NCBI GenBank assembly: GCA_022702705.1
Contig: CM040424.1
Location: forward strand, 78,061,452-78,125,451
Direction of reading: 5' to 3'
From: Papilionanthe hookeriana x Papilionanthe teres
Taxonomy: Eukaryota > Streptophyta > Magnoliopsida > Asparagales > Orchidaceae
Length of the DNA stretch: 64,000 bases
Program-made: the position numbers and the translations under genes
Notes under the pieces: model-generated
What the model was told of the DNA's origin: nothing
Seen by the model: the letters and a program-made list of their open reading frames with translations, nothing else
Databases searched by the model: none
Shown: positions 35,735 to 48,700 of the stretch, piece by piece
How the letters are laid out: each line of letters begins with the position of its first letter
Numbering within the stretch: the first letter of the stretch is position 1

Positions 35735-36736
35735 CTATTTTTTGTCAGCACCGGCACCAACTGCTTCAGGAGCTGCTTTCAAACCAACACTGTTTTTAAC
35801 TTTCTTCTCCAATTCATCTCCATCTAACGATGTAAAAACACCTTCCTTTATTTCTTTTATTAAAATCTCCATTTTATTTATATCTTTGCTAGGACCTTTA
35901 TCAATCTCCGCTCGCAACTCAGCCAACTTGCCTCTCAAACCCGCCGAGTCGACAGCTTTCTCTATCTCCTCAAAGATCACCTCGTTCGCTTTCGTCACCT
36001 TCTCTACTAAAACCGGTGGAGCCGAGGGAGCGATCTTCGTGCTCACTCCCACGACCTCAAAGTTTGCAGATTTAAACATTTCGATTAGATCATCCTTCGC
36101 CTTATTTGCCTCTCTAAGCATCACTTCATCCACCTCTTCTCCCTTCCCCACCAATTCGCGCGTCTTTCTCAGTAACTCCATCTTCTCTTTTGCCTGATTT
36201 TTGAGTTTTTCATTAATCTCCTTCTTGAGTATCTCCCCTTTGGTCTTGTGTTCCTGTAGGGTGCTAATCTCTGATAACATTTTAAGCTTCTGTTTAAGTC
36301 CATCAAACGATCCAGTTGTAGATAAGTTGTTCTTAAATTCTTGAACAAGTCTGTCTACTCTGTCTTTTAGGGTCGGACTGAGGCTTTGATCAGAGGGTAT
36401 TTTGGATAAATCTATTTTGAGGGATTCGAGTTTCTCCTGTAATCCCATGGTGATGAAGGCCTTGGTTGTCTCCTTGTCCACCTCTTGCTTCAGAAACTGT
36501 AAATCCTCGTCGGAGAAAACAGGTTTAGGAGACTTTTCTTTGGCCTCTAATCCTACCTTCAGCTTCTCGAGTTCCGCTTCAAGGTTGGCTGTTATTTCCG
36601 TTACATTAACATCATTCTTCTTCATGTTACGTTTCATCTCTGGTTCGACGTACAAGCCTTCTTCGAATCCACCGATTTGACGGAATTTCAAATGGCGGTG
36701 GCTGAGTAGAGTATCAGTATCCATTTCAATGAGTTC
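35735..36736 (-). CDS. CAC3: CAC3 last exon: plant-specific C-terminal extension
   Basis: Begins after acceptor TTTTACAG with ELIEMDTDTLLSHRHLKF, the end of the AccA-like core. It runs 333 codons to TAA. After residue 30 or so it is Lys/Glu/Leu-rich (LEAELEKLKVGLEAKE, LKNQAKEKMELLRKTREL), with heptad-like spacing suggesting coiled coils, and is absent from bacterial AccA. An ATG at 36781 lies in the intron upstream and is not the start. The exon is separated from the previous one by 15.2 kb. Confidence 0.93.
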   Translation of the reverse strand, partial: ELIEMDTDTLLSHRHLKFRQIGGFEEGLYVEPEMKRNMKKNDVNVTEITANLEAELEKLKVGLEAKEKSPKPVFSDEDLQFLKQEVDKETTKAFITMGLQEKLESLKIDLSKIPSDQSLSPTLKDRVDRLVQEFKNNLSTTGSFDGLKQKLKMLSEISTLQEHKTKGEILKKEINEKLKNQAKEKMELLRKTRELVGKGEEVDEVMLREANKAKDDLIEMFKSANFEVVGVSTKIAPSAPPVLVEKVTKANEVIFEEIEKAVDSAGLRGKLAELRAEIDKGPSKDINKMEILIKEIKEGVFTSLDGDELEKKVKNSVGLKAAPEAVGAGADKK

Positions 36737-39700
36737 CTGTAAAATTCCATTTATCTGGTTAGAAAAACTAGATGTTTGCATAGAATAGTAGATAGAAACA
36801 GTACATTATTGGCTTAAATAATCTCTCCAAATTTTTTGATGATATATATTTTAAGCAAAAAAATAACTATCAACAGCCGGGACTAGTACAACAAACATGA
36901 AAACGTTAAGATAGCTATTTGGTAAAACAAGAAAGAATAGATTAAATAATAATTTTATTAGAGAGATAAGAGCAGTGAAAAATAGATTTATGCAGTATGG
37001 GATTTTACAACGAAGTGTAAAATATTCAATAATATGATGAATGGGGAAAAATTATGTGAAAAGATCAGGAAGTGAACCTGGTAGATCATAGCTACCCAGA
37101 TAAAAAGTTCATGTGAAAATTCTTGTCAAAATTAGAGTTAACCCAGTGTGTAACACTCTGTAGGAATGAAGCGAGCAGGACACCTAAAGTTCACCCAAAG
37201 TAATAGGCACAAGACTAGTGAAGATGACAATGATAACATGTTCTAAACAATATGAAAGCATTAAAGAGTGAAGGCAGAGCATGAAATGTTCTCAACCGAA
37301 ATGTTCTCAACTGGTCAAGGTTATTTTTTCATATACTCTATTATTTCCCTTTACCTTAGATGCTGATGTGATAAAAGGTAACTATAAATCGATGAGAATC
37401 GGAGAGAACTCGTTGGATTTCATTCCATAATTCGTAGAAATTTTATACACTCAAAAGCTTTTCAACCATTTCATGGATATTGCAAGTGGACTTCTGCCTA
37501 AAAGGATAATGTGAAATAGATGAATGTGATACAATCTGGAACTAAAAATCAGCGAACACATAGTGCCAAAATTGCAAAAGATAGGTGGAAAAACTCAACG
37601 AGGGCTGCCCTCATGAAAATCAAACGAAAACAAGCAAGATACAATAATGATCTACTGTTCGAGAGGAAAATCTACCCTCCCCAAATTCTAGACGTCGCCA
37701 GGAACACCATCGAAAAACAAAATATGCCTCCACAAAATCTAGGTTATTAGCCCTAATATAACCCTCCCCAAACCTTTCAAACCCCCCCACTTACCCACCC
37801 CCCCACCAAATCCCCTTTAATTTCTCCTCCATGTATACGTGATTACAACCCTTGTGGGTCCCTCCTACTCGTCGAATCCCTCGGTCGAAGCTCCCTGCCG
37901 CGACTCGCCTCCCCACCCGAAAATCCCCTTTAATTTCTCCTCCATCCATACGTGATTAAAGCTCTTGTGGGCCCCTCCTATTCATCGAATCCCTCGGTCG
38001 AGGCTCCCTGACACAACTCGCCTTCCCGCTGAGCCGCTCGGCTCCATGACAAATGGGCGAGCCACTCATCTGACGCTCAACCGGTCCTGCCTGGATCGGT
38101 TGAGTAGCGGGCATAACAATACTTCCCTCTTGAAGAAGCACCTTGCCCTCAATGCGATATGATGGAAACTGTCTTTGGATCACCTCATAAGGTTCTCACA
38201 TTACTTCATACTCTGGCAGACCCTTCCACTTAATAAGTACCTCCTTTGCCCCCGCCCCTCCTCAACGCACGCCTTTGACTTGTAGGGGTTCTAGCCGCAC
38301 CTCCATATCCTCTGTCATCATCGGGGGTAGTGACGGCGAGGGTGTACAATCTTCAATCTCACGCCTCAGCTGTGAAACATGGAAGACTGGATGTAATGTT
38401 AACGATGGTGGTAAACTCAAACGGTAGATGACTGCTTTTATGTGTTCTATCACCTAATAGTGTCTAAATTACAGTGGTGAAAGTTTCTCTCTCCTCCATC
38501 TGGCCAATGTCTTCTGCCTGTAGGGCCTTTAGCTTCAAGCAAACCATATCACCCAGTTCGAATGTCCATCTGCATTCCTCTTATGTTCTATTGAGCTCTC
38601 AGTAGATGCCCCATGAGCTTCGCCAATATTTTGTCCCTCTTCTCCAAGTACTGGTCGACACTTGACACCGGTGCAAAACTATGCCCAAAGTGTATCAAGT
38701 GGGGCGGATCCCACCCATACAAAATGACGCGAGGTGCTAAGGGGCGTCAGCCAGCCGAACTAGCTGGCAATAATTTTTGCAAGGAACACCCGGTCCAGTG
38801 GACCGGGCAAGAATTGCTCGAGGGATATGAACGAGGCGGGATTGTCGTCCCTCTTGATCTATAGTCAAAGGTAGCTTCAATAATAATAAAAGTTTGCTTT
38901 TTGCAATTTCGCTAAGTTCCTAACTAGTTCTGGTATCATTTGATATCAGAGCTAGCTCAACTCTAGTCTTATCATAGGGTTGCCTAGCATCAGCCCCTAC
39001 CTAAGCCACATCCACCAAATTTTTTTTCCTTCCAAGTCCTAACCCTAGTCATGCCACCATCAAGAGATATACCAAACTCCACCTGGGAAGAGATTCAACG
39101 AGAAATCCATCATCTGCAATGGAGGCTAGCAGAATTGGATGACGGAACCCAAGAAGAGACTGCCTTCGACCGTGATCTGGAGAGTCGAAAAGGAGACAGA
39201 CGAGGATTTGAATCTATTCCACAGGAAATATCACAATGATGAGGAATATCGACCACGCCGTGTTGGCAACTAATATCAAAGGAGGCAAAGAGAAGATGTC
39301 ACTTATGGAGGCCAACGAAACTTTGGCATCAAGATGGATCTCCCAAAATTTTAGGGAGGCATGGATCCTAATGAGTTTATTGACTGGCTGCAATCAGTTG
39401 AATGGATTTCGAGTATAAGGATGTACCAGAGGACAACGAGTTAAGCTAGCTGCCATTAAACTAAAGAAGAATATCTCCTTATGGTGGAAAAATCTGCAAA
39501 GGCATAGAAAATGAGAGAGCAGTGAGAAGATAACTAAGTGGGAGTAGATGGAGAAGGCAATGCAGAAGAAATACCTCCCACCTCACTATTGCTAGGAAAT
39601 GTTTCTAAAACTCCACAACTTATAGCAGCAGGATCTTTTAGTTGAGGGTTCACAGCGCAGTTCAACCACTTGTAGTTGAAGTGCAAGCTGATAGAGGCAG

Positions 39701-42700
39701 AGGAGCATACGATGGCCAAATAACTCGTGGGTTGAAGCCCGCTATTAGCAACATGGTGCAATTACAACCATATTGGATGTTTGGGGATGTCTACACACGA
39801 GCCTTGAAGGTGAAGATGTAGTAGAAACTAAGTAGGAAACACTAGTCCTTCAGGCCACCAAATTTAGCTAAGCAGATACCTGCAGCTTCTATAGCCGATA
39901 AGGATACCTCGGGAGAAAATAACAAAGCCAAACAGGGGATTGATCAGGTAGATCAAAGTGGGGAGAAGCCACAGAGAGATTGCTCCTCCAATACAGTGTC
40001 GGCCAAGAAGTGTTTCAGGTGTCATGGCTACGGTCACATACAAGGATCAGGAAGGTCCAATACAATGCCCGCTCTACGAGTCGACTCGTCACACTCACAG
40101 ATCAGGGCATCGTAGAGGAGGTCGACGAGGAGTCTAAGGATAGTCCAAAAGAACTTCAACTCCAAAGAGACGAGGGAGAAGCATTGGCCATTAGACGAGT
40201 TTTGCAGTTAGAGCCAAAGCAGAACCAATCCTGATTAAGGCTTAGCACTGTCGTACCAAGAGCACTGTCAAGGGCAAGTTATGCAGCTTAATCATCAATA
40301 GTGCGAGCTGCGAGAACGTGGTGTTCACGCTTATGGTGAAAAAGTTGAGATAGGACATGCAGAAGTATCCTCAATCATATTCTCTGAAAAAGGAAAACAA
40401 GATACGTGTACATGTGCAATGCTTAGTTGACTTTTCTATTGGGGATCAGCTACAACAAGTATAGTTTGATGTGCCAATGGACGTCTGTCACATTTTGTTG
40501 GGTAGGCATTGGCAATTCGACCGCAAGACTCAGCACAACGGTTTCAAGCTTGCTTATTCCTTAAAGGATGGAAAACATATCTATTTGCTAACAGTTATGG
40601 ATACGAAAGGCGAGAGCGATACAATGGCAACATTAGTTCCATGGACCACTTAGCGATGCCCCCGTAACATTAACATTAGCCTTTCTAGAGGGAACAGAGG
40701 AAAGAGAGGTACCAGCACCACTGCGACCACTACTATAAGACTTCCAGGATGTTATGACCGATAGTCTGCCAGATGTGTTACCGCCACTGAGGGACATCCA
40801 GCACGCCATAGACCTTATAATGAGATCAACATTGCCAAACTGACCCGCCTACAGATACCTGCAGAGTACGAGACAACGACAGGTGCAAGATCTCATTGCT
40901 AGGGGACTAGTCAAAGAAAGCACCAGCTCGTGTGTTGTTCCCTCTCTAATGGTGCCAAAGAATGATGGGTCGTGATGGATGTGCATCAATAGCAGGGTCA
41001 TCAACAAGATCACCATCAAGTACCGATTTCTCATAACCCCTTGGATATCTCTTAGAACAATTAAATGGATCCACCATCTTCTCCAAGGTCGACTTGCGCA
41101 TTAGGTATCACTAGATAAGGGAGAGGCCAGGATACGAGTGGAATACAGTCTACAAGACACGGGATGGGCTTTATGAGTGGGTCGTTATGTCTTTTGCTCT
41201 ATCGAACACACCCAACACTTTCACAAGATTGATGAACCAAATATTTCGGGCTTACATTGGAAAGTTTGTCGTGGTCTATGACATTTTGGTATATTGCCAA
41301 TCAGAAGATCTCCTGCATCACCTTAAAGCAGTATCCGAGGTAATGCAAGCCGAACAAATGTATGCCCATCCAAAGAAATACTACTTCATGGTATGCTAGA
41401 TATGCTTTCTGGATTACATCGTATCTAGTGCATGTATTTAGATGGATCCTGCACAGATAGAGGCCATTATCAGCTAGACCACGCCACAATCATTCACCCA
41501 GCTGAGAAAAATTTTGGGACTAGCATCATTCTATCGGAGCTTCATCAGGAACTTCAACAAACTTTTGAAAGGGAAGAAGTTTGTTTGAACTACAATAGCT
41601 CGGGACAATTTTGATACACTCCTATGCTGGCATTACCGAACTTCAGCAAACTTTTTGAGGTAGAATGTGATGCCTCAGACGTGCGGATAGGAGCAGTGTT
41701 AAGCCAGAAAGGACACCCCATCACTTTCTTCAGTGAAAAGTTGAATGATTCCATATGGAAGTTCTCAATGTACGACAAGGAATTACATGAAATTGTGCGA
41801 TCCCTGAAGCACTCGAGTTATTACCTGCTAACGAGCGAATTCACATTGTTTACGGATCACGAAGCCTTAAAATTCCTCAATAGCCAAATAAAACTTACGG
41901 GCCAGCACGCCACTTGAGTGAAGTTCCTAGCCTCATTCCAATTTATGCTTAAGTACAAGGCGAGAAGCCAAAACCGCGTAGCATACACACTGAGCTGTCA
42001 ACATATGTTGTTTCACATCCATGCAGGCTCGAGTTGTGGTTGTTAAGGTCGTAAAGGATTTGCACGAAGCAAATGAAGACTTCAAGGATATTTGGGAGCA
42101 ATGTCAGGTCCTGACTAACGAGAGATATGGGGTGATATGTCAGGCATTGCAGAACATACCATCTAGCAAACAAAAGAGGGCAGAACGCGGGATTGTACAC
42201 ACCACGTCTACTACCAGAGGCACCGTGGGAGGTGTCGACATTGATTTCATGGTGGGATTCCTGAGGACCCAGAGGAACAAGGAATATATAATGGTTGTGG
42301 TAGACAAATTCTCCAAGATAACTCACTTCATTCCTTGCCATCGGACACTAGACGCCACTCACATCAATGAGATTGTAAAGTTGGATGGAATTCCCAAAAC
42401 CACCTTCGAAAATGACATCTAATTCCTGAGCCACTTCTGGAGGACACCGAGGGGAAAGCTAGGCACCAAGGCTCAATTCATCTCAGCAATTCATCCGCAG
42501 GCAGACATACAAATTGAGTTTGTTAGCAGAAGCCTCGGCAGACTCCTGAGGTGTTTCGTGGGAAGAGTAAAAAGCAGCGGGACCTTCTAGCCCAATCCGA
42601 GTTCTCCTACAACTGATCTGTCAGCCAGACTACTTGATGCACTCCTTTCGAGATTATGTACGATTGCAATCCACTCACACCACTTGAGTTGGTGTCACTC

Positions 42701-45700
42701 CTGCCAACTTCAGAAGTCATTGATGATGCCACAGAATGAGTTCACAAAATTCAAAAACTCCATAAGGTCGGCAAGGAGATTGCTAAGCAAAACCACATAT
42801 ATCAGGCACAAGCAAATAAATCCAGTAAGAAAGTAATGTTTCAGCAAGGAAACCTCGTGTTGATTCGCTTAAAGGAAAGATTTCCAATAGGAGCATTTGA
42901 GAAGCTTAAACCCAAAGCAGCGTATGGACTATTCAGAGTACTTCGGAAGTTGAATTGCAACGCTTACAAGATCGACCTGCCCGGGGACAATAACATTTCA
43001 ACTGCATTCAATGTCGCTAACCTAACGTCGTACTTTGAGAAGCCAAAAGCTTCGATGAATGAGGTCGAAGTTTCCCTAACCGTGGAGACTAACGCAAGGC
43101 GTTAAGGGACGCCAGCCGACCGAACCGGCTCACAATATTTCCAGCAAGGAATGCTAGGTCCATTGGACCGTGCAAGGATTGCTCGCGCGATATGTACGGG
43201 GCAAGGCTACTGCTCCTCCTACTACCTTCCTTACATGCTCTTCTCATTATGGAAAGTCTCTAATTGTTATTTTATAGATTTGGACTGCAGCCCACCATTC
43301 TCCTTTTACATGGGAGTTCACTTTCCTATTTATTTCTTTTTCGTCTCCATATGGGAGACTATAAATTGTTGCTTTCTATTTGTAAGGTTCCATTTTGCTT
43401 TTCGTGTTCAAATTTCTCCTTTGAAGTCTTTTTTCTCTGGCTAGGATTGCATCTAACGACGAGGTGGTGCTACGGTTCTATTCTGCTTCGAGGTGGTGTT
43501 GTATCCTCCATTTTTTCCTCCCCAACATGTTCCCTGCATCCCCATAGGTCGTCGGCTACCTCCTCCATCCCAAATAACCTTGCCGCCCATCTACTACAAC
43601 TGTCTCTGCTGTCCAAACCGCTTCTGAGCCTGCCGAATCCCTTTCCCTACATTTCCACATGTTGTCCACCCCTCCAAACCCTCCACTTCAGGTCGCACTA
43701 ATATTGACCGCAGTCGAGCTCTCCCAGCCCTCCGGATTACTTACTAGCACTCGACAACCCTTTCCCTCCAACCACACTCGCTATCCAGCCCACCACTTCC
43801 TAATAGACCTTGCAAACAACAACCCTTCCTCATACACTCGCCACATTGTCGACGCCACCCCGCCCGCTAATCTTCTCTTACGGCCCTAGCCGTTGATTGG
43901 CATGTTAATAAAAGTTTGCTTTTTGTGTTTTTTTGTCGAGTTTCTAACTAGTTCTAGTATCACAAAATCTTAAAAGAAGTAGTTTGTGTTGCAATATGGT
44001 ACGAAGTATTATACCAATATTCGACCCACATAATCCACTTAGCCCACAACTTCAACTAATCTGATACAAAGTAATGCGGGTATGTCTCGACGCTCCTGTT
44101 CACCACCTCCGTCCAGTCATCGATCTAAAGATGATATGTTGAGCTTCTCTTGAGGGTTATTCCTAGAAACCTGAACAGCTCCTTCCAAAACTGGTGAGGA
44201 AAAACTTGTCCCTAATTGGTACTATCGATTCCGACACCCCGTGCAAACGAACCACTTCTCGTATGAACACCGCAGCGATTGAGACTACAGTGTAGGGGTG
44301 TAGTCATGGAATGAAAGGTGCATATTTGCTCAGGTGATCCACTACCACCAGGATCGTCGTAAACCCTTCTAATTGTGGCAGTCCTTCTATTAAGTCCATT
44401 GATACTTCCTCCCAAAACTTTTCCAGTAATGCTAAGAGCTGCAACTACCCATTCGGCACCATGGTCAATTATGTATGTCGCTGGCACACAGCGCAAAGAG
44501 CTATATCTTCTATGTCTCCGCACATTCACACCCAGTAAAGCTCTATTCAAAAACGATTGTATGTCTTTTGCACCCTAGAGTGTGCCCCGATTGCACTATC
44601 ATGAAACTCCTGCAATAACCTGGGGATGTAGGGTCCTGGTATCATGAACCACCTCTGGTAGAGTAGTTCTTGTCCCATCAAGGCATATCTCGAATGATTG
44701 TTCGAATCCTGTAGCAACTCTGCCCATATCTTCCTCAATGCTTCATCTAGCTCCCTCTCCCACCTTAGTGCTTCCCAATGGAGGACCAAGAGTACCGATA
44801 AGACCTTCAACTGGGGCTACTTACTCGACAGGGCATCTGCGGTTTTACTCCAAACCCTGGCTGGTACTAAATCTCAAAGTCGTATCCCAACAACTTGGAT
44901 AGCCACCCTGATGTTCTTCGGTCACCATCCTCTGCTCCAACAAGTACTTCAAGCTCCTCTAATCTATTCTGACATTAAAGAGCCATTTCAAAAGGTAGGG
45001 CCGCTACTTTTGAATGGCCAAGAGAATAGCAATCAACTCCTGCTCATATACTGACTTGAGCCTCACCCTAGCAGTGAGCATCTGGCTGAAGTAAGCAATC
45101 AGCTGTTGATCCTGAATGAGTATTGCTCCCAATCTGTATTCTGATGCATCGGTTTGTACCACAAATAGTCTAATGAAATCTAAAAGTGCTAAACTAATAC
45201 ATTGGTCGTTACACTCTTCAGATGTACTAAGGCCTATGTTAAAGCATCCCCTTACTTAAAATTGTATTTCTTCAACTACTCCGTCAGTGGTCATGCTATC
45301 ATGACACACTCCTTGACAAAATTTTCGGTAGTACTCCGTTAGACCTAAAAATCCCCTCAACTCCTTCAAGCTCTTAGGTAAAGGCCGGTCCATCATAGCC
45401 TCAATCTTGAATGGGTCTACTGCTACTCCTACCCTGGTCACCACATGCCCAAGATACTCCATCTGTAGCTGTGCAAAGAAAAATTTCTTCACATTGATGT
45501 ACAACTGATGCTCTCTCAACTTCTCCAGGACTGTCCTCAAGTGCTCCACATGCTCTGTCTCTGTATGACTATAGATCAAAATGTCAACGAAGAAGACTAG
45601 GATGAATTTCCTGAGGTAAGGTGAACTATTAATGAGAGACTGAAATGTCATAGGGGCGTTGGTGACGCCAAACAGCATCATTAAGAGCTTGTAATGCCCT

Positions 45701-48700
45701 AAAAGTTGTCTTGTGCATCTTTGTTGGATTCATTACGATCTAGTGCTAAGCCGACATAAGATCAATTTTTGATAAAATGATTGCCCCATAAAGTTCATCT
45801 AGCAACTTATCAATTACTTAATAATAAACTTATCCAACAATTTATCCTTTTTCAACGCCCAGTAGTCCACGCAGAACCTCCAACTAGCACCTTTTTTCTT
45901 CATTAACAGGATTGGACAAAAGAAGGGGCTCATACTAGGTTGATAATCCCAACTCAAGCATCTCTCAAAATAACTTCTCTATCTCATCGTTCTGAATCTG
46001 AGGACACCGGTGAGGTCTCACACTGATAGAAGGGACACACTTCTTTAATTTAATGGTGTGTTCGTACTCCCTTGGAGGTGGTAACCCGCTTGGTTGTTGA
46101 AGGATGTCTATAAACTACTGTAGAAGTAGCTAGACCCCTTTGGGAAACTCTGTCAACTCGGGATCTTGGATCTCCGTAATGCTCTGCTTTGACGTTTCTT
46201 TTTAAAATGGCACCTTCTGGGTCCTTAGTATCGGGCTGTCAAGGCACTCTTATAGAATGCTCCTATGATGTTATATTTGCTGGTCTTTTTAACATGTTTC
46301 TTATCCTCTATCATATGGGCGAGCTGCATCATTTCCCTCAATCCATGCGGTTTCAATGGTCGGATGGCTGCTCCTATGTCGAGCTTCAGGCCTTTCAAGA
46401 AGTTCCCCTCCAGCCCTATTGCAAAAATACCCCACAATCTCCCTGACAAGAGCTCGAACTTCTCTTTGTATTCCATAATCGTCCTCTTCTGAGTCCTAAT
46501 AGAGAATTACTCGTGTAGGTCTCCTTCCCGAATGACTCATAAATGCTCCAATAAGCAATCCTTAAACTCCTCCCACAAGTGCATCGGATATGTTGCCTCC
46601 ATCCACTAAAATCAAGCTAGAACCTTTCCCTTCAAACATAATCTTGCCGCCATGAGCTTCTCTTCCACAGTTAACCCATTGACGGCAAAAAATCATTCTG
46701 CCCAATACACCCACCAATGTGCATCTTCCCCTTTGAAGATTGGCATCTACAATTTTTTTACCCTTGCATCTCCACCCTCTTACTCTTCCTCCAGTATTTC
46801 CCCACGTGTCCGGGATGAAACTCCCTCCTCCGGTAAATAGCCATACCACACCCCTGATTCTCTCCCTGTTTCGTGAACTTCTATGCCCCTTGCGCCATCC
46901 CTCTTACAATTTTCAGCCCAGCCCCCCTCCATTGTTAAGTCTCCACCCCCTCCACTTAGAGTCCTAGGGGAACGCTCTTGGTGATAGATGATGTCCTCCT
47001 TGTAGTCCTCTTGTTTAATCTCCTTCCCTCTTGATTTGGCCAAGAATTCTCTGATCAACCCTTGGTTATGTTTTGCAACTATCAGCATGGCCTTCAACTG
47101 CATCTTCGTGAGCTTCTTCATCATCTCCTACATTTCTTCTATGCTCTCCAATTAGTCCTCCATTCGTCTCTCTATGAAAGAAAACTTTTCCTCAATAGTG
47201 GTGAACCTTTCTTCCATTCCCGGTCTAATTAGCCAATTCTTCTTCCAGCACATCCACTTTCTTTGTTGTCATCCCTCCAATATCTTGTTCTGATGCCAAT
47301 TTGATACGATCCAAAATCAAAAAAACAAAAATGAATTTACAATAGATAGGTGGAAAAACTCAACGAGGGTTGCTCTTAAGAAAATCAAAGGATCTACAGC
47401 TCGAGAGGTAGATCAACTCTCTGCAAACCCTAGACGTTGCTTGGAACACCACCAAAAGAAAAGAGAGCTGCAGCAAAAACAAAATATGTCGCCACAAACA
47501 CTAGGTTATTAAACCTAATATAACTATCTCAAACCCCTTCAAACTTTCCCCCCAAAACCCCCTTTAATTTCTACCTTGTGTACAAGATTACAGCCCTCAT
47601 AGGCCCTTCCTGTTCGCTAGATCTCTCGTCGAAGCTCCCTGTCGTGACTTGCCTCCCTGTTGAGCCGCTCAGCTCCTGGACAAACAAAGCAAGCCACTCG
47701 TCTAATGCTCGACCGGTTCCACCAAGATCAGTTGCGTAACAGGTGTAACTGATGAGATGTTCCCAGCAAAATGGTTACAAATGTCTTATAAATAGAATGT
47801 CAACTATGTATTCAAATATATAATAGATGTTGCATTGAGATATGAAGCTACTATATATATTATGCCAATAGTGTAAGATTAATTCACTCTAAAATCAAAT
47901 ATAAGAGGAGGAATTTCATCTTCAAAGTGAATTGTAAAAGGATTTTAGACAACCTTCAATAGAACTTTCTATCATCGCACTTTTGGGTCATTTCTTTACG
48001 CTTGGATTTCTTGGATCATCGCTTCTAACTCCCATGTAATTTGACAGAAAGCAACTAAAATTTTAAGAGAATTAAAGAAGCAGATCGCCTTTCTCCTCAT
48101 CCTTTCATTTTCATTATAAATGAATTCAATAAAATGTTACAAGCAATCTAAATCTCATCCTTTAAAAGTATTTGTAGACCTAAACGAAGGATGCCTTGCT
48201 ATCGAAGACAAATTTGATGAGCTAATCTCTCAAATGAAAAATGGATTTGAAATTCTATGAAATGAAACAAAGATTCTTTTGCTGCCACTAACATTTGTAA
48301 TAAGTATTTTAGAAATTTGAACTTTTGAATTTTTGGACCGGCAATGCTCCAACTTAAAATGCTCTATAATCCAACTTTGTTAAAGGATTCTCTAAAGCTA
48401 TTTGTCCTTTTCTATCTTTTGGATTATGCTCATTAATTTAGTGCCTCCTTTTTTCCTTCTAATTTCTTTCTTTTGGATTCCTAATTGGGTCAAAAAAAAA
48501 AAAATAAATGGCATTAGAAGGAACATTTTTTTAGATGGTGGCAAGAACAATAATCTAAATCTCATCCTGGAAAAGTAAGTAGACCTAAACGAAGGGAGGC
48601 CTTGCTATCGAAGACAAAAATTTGATGAACTAATCTCTCAAATGAAAAATGGAATTGAAATTCTATGAAATGAAACAAAGATTCTTTTGCTGCCACTAAC

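Larger units (their letters stand above)
38725..43962 (+). mobile_element. Ty3/gypsy retrotransposon (gypsy-A), nested inside gypsy-B
   Basis: 5238 bases flanked by CAAAA at 38720-38724 and 43963-43967. Order: 5' LTR, primer site TGATATCAGAGC at 38941, gag (39050-39780), zinc knuckle CFRCHGYGHIQG (about 40016), protease region (about 40270-40560, LLGRHWQFDRK), reverse transcriptase (about 40730-41400), RNase H (41600-41990, FEVECDASDVRIGAVLSQ), integrase (42170-42760, YIMVVVDKFSKITHFIPC), post-integrase (42836-43080), 3' LTR. The RT box has decayed to VVYDILVY. Many stops. Its integration cut gypsy-B in the integrase region, so it is the younger of the two. Confidence 0.93.
37527..47750 (-). 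mobile_element. Ty3/gypsy retrotransposon (gypsy-B), degenerate, split by gypsy-A
   Basis: Minus-strand order: 5' LTR (47750-47302), primer site AAATTGGCATCAGAACAAG just inside, gag (about 47124-46225; FELLSGRLWGI, LKPHGLREMMQLA), reverse transcriptase (about 45960-45256; LFGVTNAPMTFQ, VDILIYSHTE, RGFLGLTEYYRKF), zinc-binding and core integrase (about 44810-43968), then after the gypsy-A insertion the integrase end and post-integrase part (38719-38262, HPVFHVSQLR) and 3' LTR (38118-37527). The RT box is VDIL where FDDIL is expected. Numerous stops. Own length about 5 kb. It lies in the CAC3 15.2-kb intron in the same direction as the gene. No clear target duplication. Confidence 0.9.

Noticed and set aside
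35742..36197. 151-aa plus-strand open frame, and 36402-36680 plus
   Set aside because: Antisense shadows of the CAC3 last exon; Ser/Phe-rich composition follows from the Lys/Glu-rich sense codons.
36737..36781. ATG at 36781 as start of a separate gene ending at 35735
   Set aside because: Codons before GAACTCATT are intron sequence ending in a proper acceptor; phase and homology join it to the exon at 51969-52046 as CAC3.
43151..43889. Chain of plus-strand open frames
   Set aside because: All inside the 3' LTR of gypsy-A.
37522..47755. Target duplication for gypsy-B
   Set aside because: Flanks GAATG and GATGA do not match; the LTR ends are too diverged to fix the boundary.
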